From: an uncultured Oscillospiraceae bacterium
Lineage (GTDB): Bacteria; Bacillota; Clostridia; Oscillospirales; Oscillospiraceae
Assembly: GCA_910579485.1 (NCBI GenBank)
Contig: CAJTVO010000073.1
Location: 1 to 17,243 of the forward strand
DNA length: 17,243 bases
Direction of reading: 5' to 3'
The translations under genes were made by a program, and so were the position numbers. Below the pieces are notes generated by a model, which saw only the letters and a list, made by a program, of their open reading frames with translations, did no database searches and was not told where the DNA came from. Of this stretch, positions 1-6,330 are shown in pieces (position 1 is the first letter of the stretch; each line of letters begins with the position of its first letter).

Positions 1-26
1 AGAACCATTGGTTCTGGCGCGTTTTT

Positions 27-86
27 GCCTACTTTTGGCGCGGGCCAAAAGTAGGCGCAGGGTCCGGGGGCGCGAAGCCCCCGGAC
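27..86. repeat. Double-hairpin dispersed repeat, left copy
   Basis: Two adjacent perfect hairpins. The first pairs 27-39 with 44-56 (13 bp, 4-nt loop, centred on a CTACTTTTGG arm). The second pairs 62-71 with 77-86 (10 bp, GC-rich, CCGGGGGC arm). The reverse complement of this block matches the element near 16992-17053 in arm sequence, order and spacing, so the two are inverted copies of one element type. It lies downstream of the minus-strand regulator gene. A REP-like intergenic repeat is the likeliest identity; copy number elsewhere in the genome cannot be seen here. Confidence 0.65.
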
Positions 87-87
87 T

Positions 88-128
88 TTCAAAAAGAAAA
101 CGCCCCGTGCCGCCGCGCAGCGGCGGCA
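88..128 (-). terminator. Possible terminator of the LacI-family gene
   Basis: On the minus strand, just after the regulator stop codon, 128-120 pairs with 116-108 (9-bp TGCCGCCGC stem, 3-nt loop). It is followed by about seven GC-rich bases and then a T-rich run (complement of 91-100). The gap between stem and T-run is longer than in a textbook intrinsic terminator, so the call is tentative. Confidence 0.35.
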
Positions 129-136
129 GAGAAAGA

Positions 137-1144
137 TCAATCCACCGCCCTGCATGTAGACCGTTCGATCAGTGTCGGCGTAAGTATCCGATGAGTATAC
201 CCCGCCAACTCACTCTGTATCTTATCCAAAAGACTATCCACCGCCACGGAAGCCAGCATCTTCATCGGCTGCTCAATAGTCGTCAAATGTATCCTCGGCA
301 GACTGCTGTACCGGATATTATCAAACCCCAGCAGGGAAATATCCTCCGGGATGCAGATGCCGCTCTCCTCCGCCGCCTGGATGACGCCAAGGGCGTTGGT
401 GTCCGTGGCGGCAAAGATGGCGGAGAAATTCCTCTCCTGGGCAAAAAGCTGCTTGGCCAGCTGGTAGCCATATTTAATGGAGGTCAGCGGAAATGTATTG
501 TTGCAGTACTGAGGGGTCAAACCGAGGTCCTGGCAGGCGGCGGCGTAGCCCTCGGAACGGAGCTGATGGGTGGTGCTTCCCCGGCGGCGGCCAAAATACA
601 GGATATTCCGGTGGCCCAGGCCGTGGAGGTACTCCACGCCCATGTACGCCCCCCGGTAGTTGTCCACGGAAACGTAGCTCTCCGGAACCTCCCGCAGGTT
701 CTCGCCTACAAAGACTGTGGGCAGGCGGGACAGGTAGGGGCGCAGCTTCTCATAGCTCTCCGGGCCGGAGGGTACCAGGATGATGCCGTCCACCTGCCGC
801 CCGATCATCAGCTCAAACAGCTCCTTCTCCTGCTCCAGATCCCGGGAGGAGTTGCACAAAATGATGTTGTACCCCCTGGCCCGGGCCTGGCGGTCGATGT
901 GGTAGGCCAGGTCCGACATGAAGGGGTTGTTCACCCCCGTTAGGATCAATCCCAACAGCTTGGTGCTCTTCATCACCATGGCCCGGGCCACGGTGTTGGC
1001 CGTATAATTCATCTCCTTGCAGACCTGGAGGATCCGCTCCCGGGTGTCCACGCTGATCTCCGGACTGCCGGACAGGGCGCGGGAAACCGTGGAGTAGGAA
1101 ACGCCGGCCGCTTTTGCAACGTCTTTGATGGTAACATTCTTCAT
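137..1144 (-). CDS. LacI/GalR-family transcriptional regulator
   Basis: Predicted 335-aa DNA-binding repressor or activator, the usual length for LacI/GalR proteins. Residues 1-25 carry the typical N-terminal helix-turn-helix (TIKDVAKAAGVSYSTVSRAL), followed by a hinge helix around NTVARAMVMKST. The helix position that normally holds the minor-groove-inserting Leu reads as Met. Residues 60-335 form a periplasmic-binding-protein-like effector domain with the family blocks DGIILVPS, LGHRNILYFG, IFAATD and SLLGFDN. A longer frame exists upstream, but the start at 1144 is chosen because it begins at the conserved MKNVTIKDVA and has a GGAGG site 7 nt upstream. The gene diverges from the HAD/mutase operon, so it probably controls that operon in response to a sugar or sugar phosphate. 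The ligand is not predictable here. Confidence 0.93.
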   Translation of the reverse strand: MKNVTIKDVAKAAGVSYSTVSRALSGSPEISVDTRERILQVCKEMNYTANTVARAMVMKSTKLLGLILTGVNNPFMSDLAYHIDRQARARGYNIILCNSSRDLEQEKELFELMIGRQVDGIILVPSGPESYEKLRPYLSRLPTVFVGENLREVPESYVSVDNYRGAYMGVEYLHGLGHRNILYFGRRRGSTTHQLRSEGYAAACQDLGLTPQYCNNTFPLTSIKYGYQLAKQLFAQERNFSAIFAATDTNALGVIQAAEESGICIPEDISLLGFDNIRYSSLPRIHLTTIEQPMKMLASVAVDSLLDKIQSELAGYTHRILTPTLIERSTCRAVD

Positions 1145-1192
1145 AAGATGGCCTCCGCTTCGAAAATATTCCGCACATTTTTTCGTGAATTT

Positions 1193-1221
1193 ATTGTAAA
1201 GCCTGACGCACAGAATTGCAA
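1193..1221 (-). promoter_or_regulatory. Sigma-A promoter of the LacI-family gene
   Basis: Reading the minus strand, TTGCAA (1221-1216) is separated by 17 bp from TACAAT (1198-1193), about 50 bp upstream of the start codon. An inverted repeat CGAAAA-N13-TTTTCG (1161-1185) sits near the expected transcription start and could be an autoregulatory site, though the spacing is wide. Confidence 0.55.
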
Positions 1222-1449
1222 GGGCAATTTGAGGCGCTTCGATCATTTTCTGTAATTTTGCACATATTAATAGGGTTCCATTCGTTAAAAAGACGAAAAA
1301 TTGCAGATATCCGGAAGACCTTGGAGGCGGGAACGCCAGTTTTCCGGAAACAATTCAAAAAGAACCGGGAAAATTGCCGGAATAATGGCAAACAGCCGCC
1401 ATTTCAGAGGTGAGAAGCCCGTTTTGCGGCGGCCAGGGGCGAAATGCTG
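1222..1449. other. Non-coding part of the divergent regulator/operon spacer
   Basis: This is the middle of the 392-bp gap between the regulator start and the first HAD gene. I see no convincing gene or RNA family in it. It is less GC-rich than its surroundings and holds an imperfect inverted repeat (TTCCGG near 1338 against CCGGAA near 1376). Short open frames overlapping it have no ribosome binding site or recognisable product. Confidence 0.5.
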
Positions 1450-1478
1450 TTGACAAAGCTCCGGAAATGCGGTACAAT
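1450..1478 (+). promoter_or_regulatory. Strong sigma-A promoter of the HAD/mutase operon
   Basis: TTGACA (1450-1455), a 17-bp spacer, then TACAAT (1473-1478): a perfect -35 and a near-perfect -10. Transcription should start near 1485, leaving a leader of about 50 nt before the first HAD gene. No other promoter of this quality was noticed between here and the mutase stop codon. Confidence 0.8.
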
Positions 1479-1496
1479 CTAAACACCTTAAGAAGC

Positions 1497-1508
1497 GGAA
1501 ACGTTTGA
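1497..1508. promoter_or_regulatory. Candidate LacI-family operator (AAACGTTT dyad)
   Basis: The 8-bp palindrome AAACGTTT (1499-1506) has the central CpG typical of LacI/GalR operators and partly resembles a catabolite-response element. It lies about 15 bp after the predicted transcription start, where a bound repressor would block initiation or early elongation. The divergent LacI-family gene is an obvious candidate binder; CcpA is the alternative. Inferred from position and symmetry only. Confidence 0.45.
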
Positions 1509-1536
1509 ACCTCTTGGAGCGGAGCGAAAGGGGAGA

Positions 1537-2304
1537 ATGAATGACATGATACGCGGTGTGTTATTCGATCTGGGCGGCACGCTGCACGTGTCGGACTCAC
1601 CGGAGGGACGAGACGTGTGGTTTGCCCGGCGGCTGCTGGACCGTCTGGCGGACTACGGCATCCCGCTGGATGCTGCGCCGGAGGAATTGGCGCGGAAGCT
1701 CCATGAAAACGGAGAGGCCTACAAGCGCCACTCCGAGAAGGATCTGCGGGAGCTGCCGCCGCCAGAAATCTGGAACGACTGGTATCTGCGGGACTGGGAT
1801 ATTGGCCGGGAGCGGCTGGGCCCCATCGCGGAGGAGCTGAGCTTCCTCTACGACTACGAGCGGATGCGCGTGATCCGGCGGCCTTATATAAAGGAGACGC
1901 TGGACGCCCTGCGGGTCCAGGGGATGAAGCTGGGGCTTATCAGCAACATCATCTCCCTGTCGGTGGCCCCCCACTTTTTGGAGGAGTACGGCGTCCGGGA
2001 CTACATGGACTGCATCGTTCTCTCCAGCGCCACGGGCATCCGAAAGCCGTCGGCGGATATCTTCCGGGCGGCGGAACGGGAGCTGGGCCTGGGGCCGGAG
2101 GAGCTGGCCTATGTGGGCGACACCCTCTCACGGGACGTGATGGGGACCCGGAACGCCGGGTGGCGGCTGATGATCCAGATCAAAAACCCCGGGGCGGCCC
2201 GCCGGGACAAGGGACTGGAGCATTCCGGGCTGAAGCCGGACTACCTCGTCGAGGGGCTGGAGGAGATCCCGAAGATCATCCGCAAAGTGAATGAGAAACC
2301 ATAG
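1537..2304 (+). CDS. HAD-superfamily protein 1 of 4 (DxG variant)
   Basis: Predicted 255-aa cytosolic HAD-fold protein with a C1-type cap. Motif I is FDLGGTL with nucleophile Asp11, but position +2 is Gly13 instead of the general acid/base Asp of phosphatases. Motif II is LGLISN (Ser136), motif III GIRKPS (Lys170), and motif IV VGDTLSRD (Asp195, Asp200), all intact. The cap holds the array-wide AYKRH...EIWNDWYL signature (about residues 61-84). An in-frame ATG at 1546 has the better-spaced site (AAAGGGGAG about 10 nt upstream), so the true start may lie three codons downstream. It is first of five same-strand genes and ends 26 bp before the second HAD gene. Some HADs with Gly at +2 (the YihX type, FDLGNV) are active phosphatases, so loss of activity cannot be assumed. 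Substrate unknown. Confidence 0.87.
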   Translation: MNDMIRGVLFDLGGTLHVSDSPEGRDVWFARRLLDRLADYGIPLDAAPEELARKLHENGEAYKRHSEKDLRELPPPEIWNDWYLRDWDIGRERLGPIAEELSFLYDYERMRVIRRPYIKETLDALRVQGMKLGLISNIISLSVAPHFLEEYGVRDYMDCIVLSSATGIRKPSADIFRAAERELGLGPEELAYVGDTLSRDVMGTRNAGWRLMIQIKNPGAARRDKGLEHSGLKPDYLVEGLEEIPKIIRKVNEKP

Positions 2305-2330
2305 AATAGGGTTGCATAGGAGGAATAGCG

Positions 2331-3065
2331 ATGATGAACCGCAACATTGACACCATTTTCTTCGATGTGGGCGCCACGCTGCGCTACGTAGTGGAGGACG
2401 AGGAATTTGCCGCCGCGGCAGACAGGGCGCTGATGGAGCTGGTGGGCGCCCGGGAACCTCACGACGTGTTCTTTGAAAAGCTGACCAAGAACTGGAAGGC
2501 CTACCGGAAGCGGGCCAAGGATACCCTGCTGGATGTGTCCGAGATGGAGCTGTGGCTGCAATACCTGCTGCCGGACTATCCGGCGGAGCGCATCGCCCCC
2601 AACGTGGCCCGCCTGACCCGTCTGTGGCGGGACCACGACGGACGCCGGGTGCCCCACGACGGCGTGAAGGAGACCCTCCGGGAACTGACCAACCGGGGAT
2701 ACAAGCTGGGCATCATCGCCAACACCATCACCGAGACGGAGATCCCCGACTGGATGTGCCACGACAATGTGGCGGACTGCTTCAGGACGGTGATCCTGTC
2801 CTCCAAGGTGCGACTGAGAAAGCCGGACCCCGCCATCTATCTGCTGGCCTCCCGCTGTATCGGCTCCGCGCCGGAGAACTGCGCCTATGTGGGCGACAAC
2901 CCGGTCCGGGACGTGGAGGGCGCGGTGGACGCCGGTTATGGCAGCATGATCCTCTTTGAGGACGCGGGCACCGCCGACCGGGAGGGCAAGGCCCCCACCG
3001 TGATGCCGGACTACCGGATCAAGGCCATTCCCGAGCTGCTGGACCTGTTCCCGCCCAGGGCCTGA
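2331..3065 (+). CDS. HAD-superfamily protein 2 of 4 (DxG, motif II Ala)
   Basis: Predicted 244-aa HAD-fold protein, the second of four adjacent paralogues. Motif I is FFDVGATL with nucleophile Asp12 and Gly14 at the +2 site. Motif II reads LGIIAN, with Ala130 where HAD enzymes carry the phosphate-binding Ser or Thr. Lys164 (RLRKPDP) and motif IV VGDNPVRD (Asp189, Asp194) are present. The cap region shows the shared AYRKRA...ELWLQYLL signature (about residues 58-80). With both the +2 Asp and the motif II hydroxyl residue missing, this copy is the most eroded of the four and may be weak, altered or non-catalytic. AGGAGG lies 7 nt before the ATG. Co-transcription with its neighbours is likely from the short gaps. 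Substrate unknown. Confidence 0.86.
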   Translation: MMNRNIDTIFFDVGATLRYVVEDEEFAAAADRALMELVGAREPHDVFFEKLTKNWKAYRKRAKDTLLDVSEMELWLQYLLPDYPAERIAPNVARLTRLWRDHDGRRVPHDGVKETLRELTNRGYKLGIIANTITETEIPDWMCHDNVADCFRTVILSSKVRLRKPDPAIYLLASRCIGSAPENCAYVGDNPVRDVEGAVDAGYGSMILFEDAGTADREGKAPTVMPDYRIKAIPELLDLFPPRA

Positions 3066-3102
3066 GGGATACATATTCCGACTTCTGATTGGGAGAAGAG
3101 CT

Positions 3103-3825
3103 ATGAAGAAGATCAAGGGCGTGTTTTTCGACCTGGGGGGGACGCTGCGCATCTGCGAGGAGAACCCCGGGCATCAGGAAAAGGCCAAGGCCCGCATGGC
3201 GGAGCTGGCGGGCCGCGCGGACGTGAAGGATTTCATCGACATGGTGGAGGCGCGCTACGCGCCCTACCGGGACTGGGCGCTGACGGAGAACCGGGAGGCC
3301 GGGGACTTCGAGCTGTGGCACAAGTGGCTGCTGCCGGAGATGGACGCCGGCGCGCTGGAAAAGGTCTGTCATGAGCTGACTTTCCAATACCGGCAGGCCA
3401 AGGGAAAGCGGCGCGTGGTGGACGGCGGACTCCAGGTGATCCGGGGCCTCTATGAGCGGGGCTACCGGCTGGGGATCATCTCCAACCTCATCGGAGAGGA
3501 CGAGATCCCCGACTGGCTCCGGGAGGACGGTCTGACCCAGTATTTCGGCGCCGTGATCCTCTCCTCCGTGTGCCGCATCCGTAAGCCGGACCCGGAGATC
3601 TACCGTCTGGGCTGTGAGGAGCTGGGACTGGAGCCGGAGGAGTGCGTCAGCGTGGCCGACAACCTGGGCCGGGACATCACCGGAGCCAAGGCGGTTGGCA
3701 TCGGGGCCAACGTTCTGTTCATCAGCCCCGAGAAGCTGGCGAAGAAAACCATCACCGATGAAAACCGGCCTGATTTTATCGTGCATCAGTTCAAGGATAT
3801 TTTGGACCTTCCTATTTTGCAGTGA
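3103..3825 (+). CDS. HAD-superfamily protein 3 of 4 (DxG variant)
   Basis: Predicted 240-aa HAD-fold protein, paralogous to its neighbours and most like the fourth copy by eye. Motif I is FFDLGGTL (Asp10, Gly12 at +2). Motif II is LGIISN (Ser127) and motif III RIRKPDP (Lys161). Motif IV reads VADNLGRD (Asp186, Asp191), so the usual Gly before the first acidic residue is Ala185. The cap signature YAPYRDWAL...ELWHKWLL occupies about residues 52-77. A GGGAGAAG site precedes the ATG. It begins 37 bp after the second HAD gene and ends 21 bp before the fourth. It is probably a phosphate-handling protein of unknown substrate. Confidence 0.87.
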   Translation: MKKIKGVFFDLGGTLRICEENPGHQEKAKARMAELAGRADVKDFIDMVEARYAPYRDWALTENREAGDFELWHKWLLPEMDAGALEKVCHELTFQYRQAKGKRRVVDGGLQVIRGLYERGYRLGIISNLIGEDEIPDWLREDGLTQYFGAVILSSVCRIRKPDPEIYRLGCEELGLEPEECVSVADNLGRDITGAKAVGIGANVLFISPEKLAKKTITDENRPDFIVHQFKDILDLPILQ

Positions 3826-3846
3826 CAGGAAAGGGGTTGGGTACAT

Positions 3847-4578
3847 ATGGAAAAGCAGATCGATACCATTTTCGTGGACCTGGGGGACACCTTCCGGGTC
3901 ATCCGCAAGGACGAGGCCTATCAGCGAGCGGCCAAGGAGACCATCACCCGCCTGCTGGGCGTGGACGAGGACCCTGTGGAGTTCTATAAAAACGTCATCG
4001 AGCCCCGGTATGACAAATACCGGGAGTGGGCGCTGACTTTCTACTGCGAGGCGCCGGTCAAGGAGCTGTGGACCCGCTGGCTGGCCTATGACTTCCCCCG
4101 GGAGCGGGTGGAGGCGGCTGCGGCGGAGATGACCTACGCCTACCGCAAGACCAAGGGGGAGCGTGTGGTCACCGACGGCGGCATTGAGACCATCAAGGAG
4201 CTGTACAGCCGGGGGTATACCCTGGGCATCGTCAGCGATTTGGTGGGCACGGAAGAGGTGGACGAGTGGCTGGACCACGACCAGCTGCGGCCCTACTTCA
4301 AGACCGTGCAGCAGTCCTCTGTGTGCCTCATCCGGAAGCCCCATCCGGCCATTTACTACTATGCCCTGGAGGAGTGCGGGAGCGATCCCAAGCGGACCTG
4401 CTATGTGGGCGACAACCTGGCCAGGGACATCGTGGGGGCCAAGGCCGCGGGGCTGGGCATGACCATCGGGGTGCAGTACCCCGGCAAGAAGCCCCAGGAG
4501 GTCACCGAGGAGAACAAGCCGGATAGGTTCATCAGCCATTTTGCCCAGCTGTTGGATATTTTCCCGGCGATCAAGTGA
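3847..4578 (+). CDS. HAD-superfamily protein 4 of 4 (DxG variant)
   Basis: Predicted 243-aa HAD-fold protein. Motif I is FVDLGDTF: nucleophile Asp11, Gly13 at +2, and an Asp at +3 that could in principle supply an acidic group, though not at the canonical site. Motif II is LGIVSD (Ser130), motif III LIRKPHP (Lys164), motif IV VGDNLARD (Asp189, Asp194). The cap signature YDKYREWAL...ELWTRWLA covers about residues 55-80. The C-terminal EENKPD...HFAQLLDI resembles the end of copy 3 (DENRPD...QFKDILDL), supporting recent duplication of these two. It lies 63 bp before the permuted mutase gene. Function beyond the HAD fold is not assignable. Confidence 0.87.
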   Translation: MEKQIDTIFVDLGDTFRVIRKDEAYQRAAKETITRLLGVDEDPVEFYKNVIEPRYDKYREWALTFYCEAPVKELWTRWLAYDFPRERVEAAAAEMTYAYRKTKGERVVTDGGIETIKELYSRGYTLGIVSDLVGTEEVDEWLDHDQLRPYFKTVQQSSVCLIRKPHPAIYYYALEECGSDPKRTCYVGDNLARDIVGAKAAGLGMTIGVQYPGKKPQEVTEENKPDRFISHFAQLLDIFPAIK

Positions 4579-4610
4579 CGGACGGGAGTTAATCGAATCT
4601 GAATTTATCA

Positions 4611-4625
4611 CGCCGCTCTGCGGCG
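4611..4625 (+). other. Short hairpin before the mutase ribosome binding site
   Basis: CGCCGC (4611-4616) pairs with GCGGCG (4620-4625) around a TCT loop. AAAAGGAG follows immediately, and the ATG is 8 nt later. The hairpin may insulate or modulate translation of the permuted mutase. There is no T-run, so it is not a terminator. Confidence 0.4.
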
Positions 4626-4641
4626 AAAAGGAGATAGTGCT

Positions 4642-6204
4642 ATGAGCAGCATCATCGGCGGCGAGGCCCTGGCCAGGGCCGTGGAGGCCGCTTATCAGGC
4701 CGGTCAGACCGACTATTATCTGGAGCCTCTGGCTCTGGTGGACGAGAACGGAACCCCCGTGGGCAAGATCAAGGATGGCGATCAGGTGGTTTTCTGCTGC
4801 CGGAGAGGCGAGCGGGAGATCGAGCTCACCGATGCCTTTGTGGACCCCACGTTCCCCCATTTTGAGCGGGACTATATGAAGGACCTCAGCTTCGTTATCA
4901 TGACCATGTATCATGAGAAGTTCAAGGACCTGCCCATTGCCTTCGCCCCGGAGAAAGTGGTGAAACCCCTGGCCCAGGTGATCGGCGAGGCAGGGCTGCG
5001 GCAGTTCCATTGCGCCGAGTCGGAGAAGTACGCCCATGTGACCTTCTTCTTCAACGGCGGCGAGAACCAGCCCTTCCCCGGCGAGGACGACCTGCGGGTC
5101 CCCTCTCCCAAGGGCATCCCCTTCGACCAGAAGCCGGAGCTGAGCCTGCCGGAGGTGGCGGAGAAGGTCATGGGCGCCGTGGACAGCGGCTATGAGTTCA
5201 TCCTCACCAACTTCGCCAACGGCGATGTGATCGGACACACCGCCAACACGGAGGCCAAGCTGTCCGCCGCCGCCACCGTCAGCCAGTATGTAGGCAAAGT
5301 GGCGGAGTACGCCAAGGACCATGGCTATGTAGTGGCCGTCACCGCCGACCACGGCAACATTGAGACACTATATAATAAGGAAGGGAAGCCCCACGTGGCC
5401 CATACCACCAATCTGGTGCCCTTCATCGTTCTGGACCCCCAGGGACGGGACATCGCCCTTCATGACGGCCGTCTGGGCGATGTGGCGCCCACCGTGCTGA
5501 GCGTGCTGGGGCTGGAGCAGCCTGCGGAGATGACGGGGACCTCCCTCATCGAGACACCGGGCTTCACCAACAAAAAAATGATGCTCATCATTCTGGACGG
5601 CTGGGGCTTCGGCACAGCCGATGACAAGGATGCCATCTTCTCCGCCGATACCCCCGCCTGGGACGGCCTGCTGGCGAAGTATCCCAACAGCAGGCTCCGC
5701 GCCTCCGGGGAGGACGTGGGCCTCCAGGCCGGGAAGCCCGGCAACTCCGAGGCAGGACACTCCAATCTGGGCGCGGGCCGCGTAGTGGCCCAGGACGACG
5801 TGCGCATGGACCGCGCCATCCAGGACGGGTCCTTCAAGACCAACCCTGTCTTTTTGCAGGCCATCGCCAACGCGCGGGAGAACCATAAGCCCCTGCACCT
5901 GCTGGCTTACCTCACGGAGAAGTCCAGCCACGGGTGCATCGACTATCCCCTGATGCTGGTGGAAATGGCGGAAGGGGTGGAGGAGATTAACCTCCATATC
6001 ATCTTCGATGGGCGCAGCACCGAGCCGGGAAGCGCTCCCGCCATGCTGCGGCAGCTGGAGGAGCGCCTCGCGAAGCTGGGCCGGGGCCGTATTGTGGACG
6101 GCGTGGGCCGGGGCATCGCCCTGGACCGGGACGGCAACTATGCCAAGATCCAGAAGGCCTACGAGTGCATGACCCTGGGAAAAGGTACCCGGTATACCGC
6201 CTGA
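4642..6204 (+). CDS. Circularly permuted cofactor-independent phosphoglycerate mutase-like enzyme
   Basis: A 520-aa alkaline-phosphatase-superfamily enzyme of the GpmI type, which interconverts 3- and 2-phosphoglycerate through a phosphoserine and two metal ions. The order is swapped. Residues 1-305 match the canonical C-terminal part: RRGER with Arg55/Arg58, EKYAHVTFFFNGG Lys129, FANGDVIGH Asp195/His199, TADHGN Asp236/His237, HTTN His254. Residues 311-520 match the canonical N-terminal part: ILDGWG Asp319, GNSEAGH Ser369, SSHG His430, DGRST Arg458, GVGR Arg490, DRD Arg496. Joining is through a short linker (TPGFTN). The old N and C termini are fused, and the new ones fall in the mutase domain after GKGTRY. 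All metal ligands and the nucleophile are present; the canonical Asp after Arg458 is Ser459. AAAAGGAG lies 8 nt before the start. It is last in the HAD operon, not in a glycolytic cluster, so it is probably not the housekeeping mutase. Confidence 0.9.
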   Translation: MSSIIGGEALARAVEAAYQAGQTDYYLEPLALVDENGTPVGKIKDGDQVVFCCRRGEREIELTDAFVDPTFPHFERDYMKDLSFVIMTMYHEKFKDLPIAFAPEKVVKPLAQVIGEAGLRQFHCAESEKYAHVTFFFNGGENQPFPGEDDLRVPSPKGIPFDQKPELSLPEVAEKVMGAVDSGYEFILTNFANGDVIGHTANTEAKLSAAATVSQYVGKVAEYAKDHGYVVAVTADHGNIETLYNKEGKPHVAHTTNLVPFIVLDPQGRDIALHDGRLGDVAPTVLSVLGLEQPAEMTGTSLIETPGFTNKKMMLIILDGWGFGTADDKDAIFSADTPAWDGLLAKYPNSRLRASGEDVGLQAGKPGNSEAGHSNLGAGRVVAQDDVRMDRAIQDGSFKTNPVFLQAIANARENHKPLHLLAYLTEKSSHGCIDYPLMLVEMAEGVEEINLHIIFDGRSTEPGSAPAMLRQLEERLAKLGRGRIVDGVGRGIALDRDGNYAKIQKAYECMTLGKGTRYTA

Positions 6205-6269
6205 GGGACCTGTGGGGACGGACTGTCCGTTTGGCGGCCGGCTATGTACAGTTCCCATGAGAAAATACA

Positions 6270-6298
6270 TTGACATGGGAGGCCGTTTCTCTTATACT
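6270..6298 (+). promoter_or_regulatory. Consensus sigma-A promoter of the MgtC-like gene
   Basis: TTGACA (6270-6275), 17-bp spacer, TATACT (6293-6298). The predicted start near 6305 leaves a leader of only about 25 nt, too short for a Mg2+-sensing riboswitch. A weak dyad ACGGAC-T-GTCCGT (6218-6230) between the mutase stop codon and this promoter could attenuate read-through, but it lacks a T-run. Confidence 0.82.
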
Positions 6299-6330
6299 GT
6301 CCCCATCTTGATTTGGGAGGTAACACAAAC

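Noticed and set aside
1..15. Perfect palindrome AGAACCATTGGTTCT at the left edge
   Set aside because: Real symmetry, but it is at the cut edge with no gene or second copy in view, so no function can be argued.
8..943. Long plus-strand open frame opposite the LacI-family gene
   Set aside because: It is a GC-driven antisense shadow: low-complexity Gly/Pro/Arg product, no family match, and no ribosome binding site, while the minus strand encodes a full LacI-type protein.
3019..5352. 777-codon minus-strand open frame across the HAD and mutase genes
   Set aside because: Despite its length, it mirrors codon structure of well-supported plus-strand genes, is rich in His/Leu/Gln/Gly without domain motifs, and spans several real gene boundaries.
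5520..5585. Mutase frame as a fusion of two broken gene fragments
   Set aside because: Both halves are complete and complementary, catalytic residues and spacing are kept, and there is one frame with one ribosome binding site. Circular permutation explains this better than decay.
6205..6330. Mg2+-sensing riboswitch before the MgtC-like gene
   Set aside because: The consensus promoter at 6270-6298 leaves a leader of only about 25 nt, and no M-box core sequence is visible.
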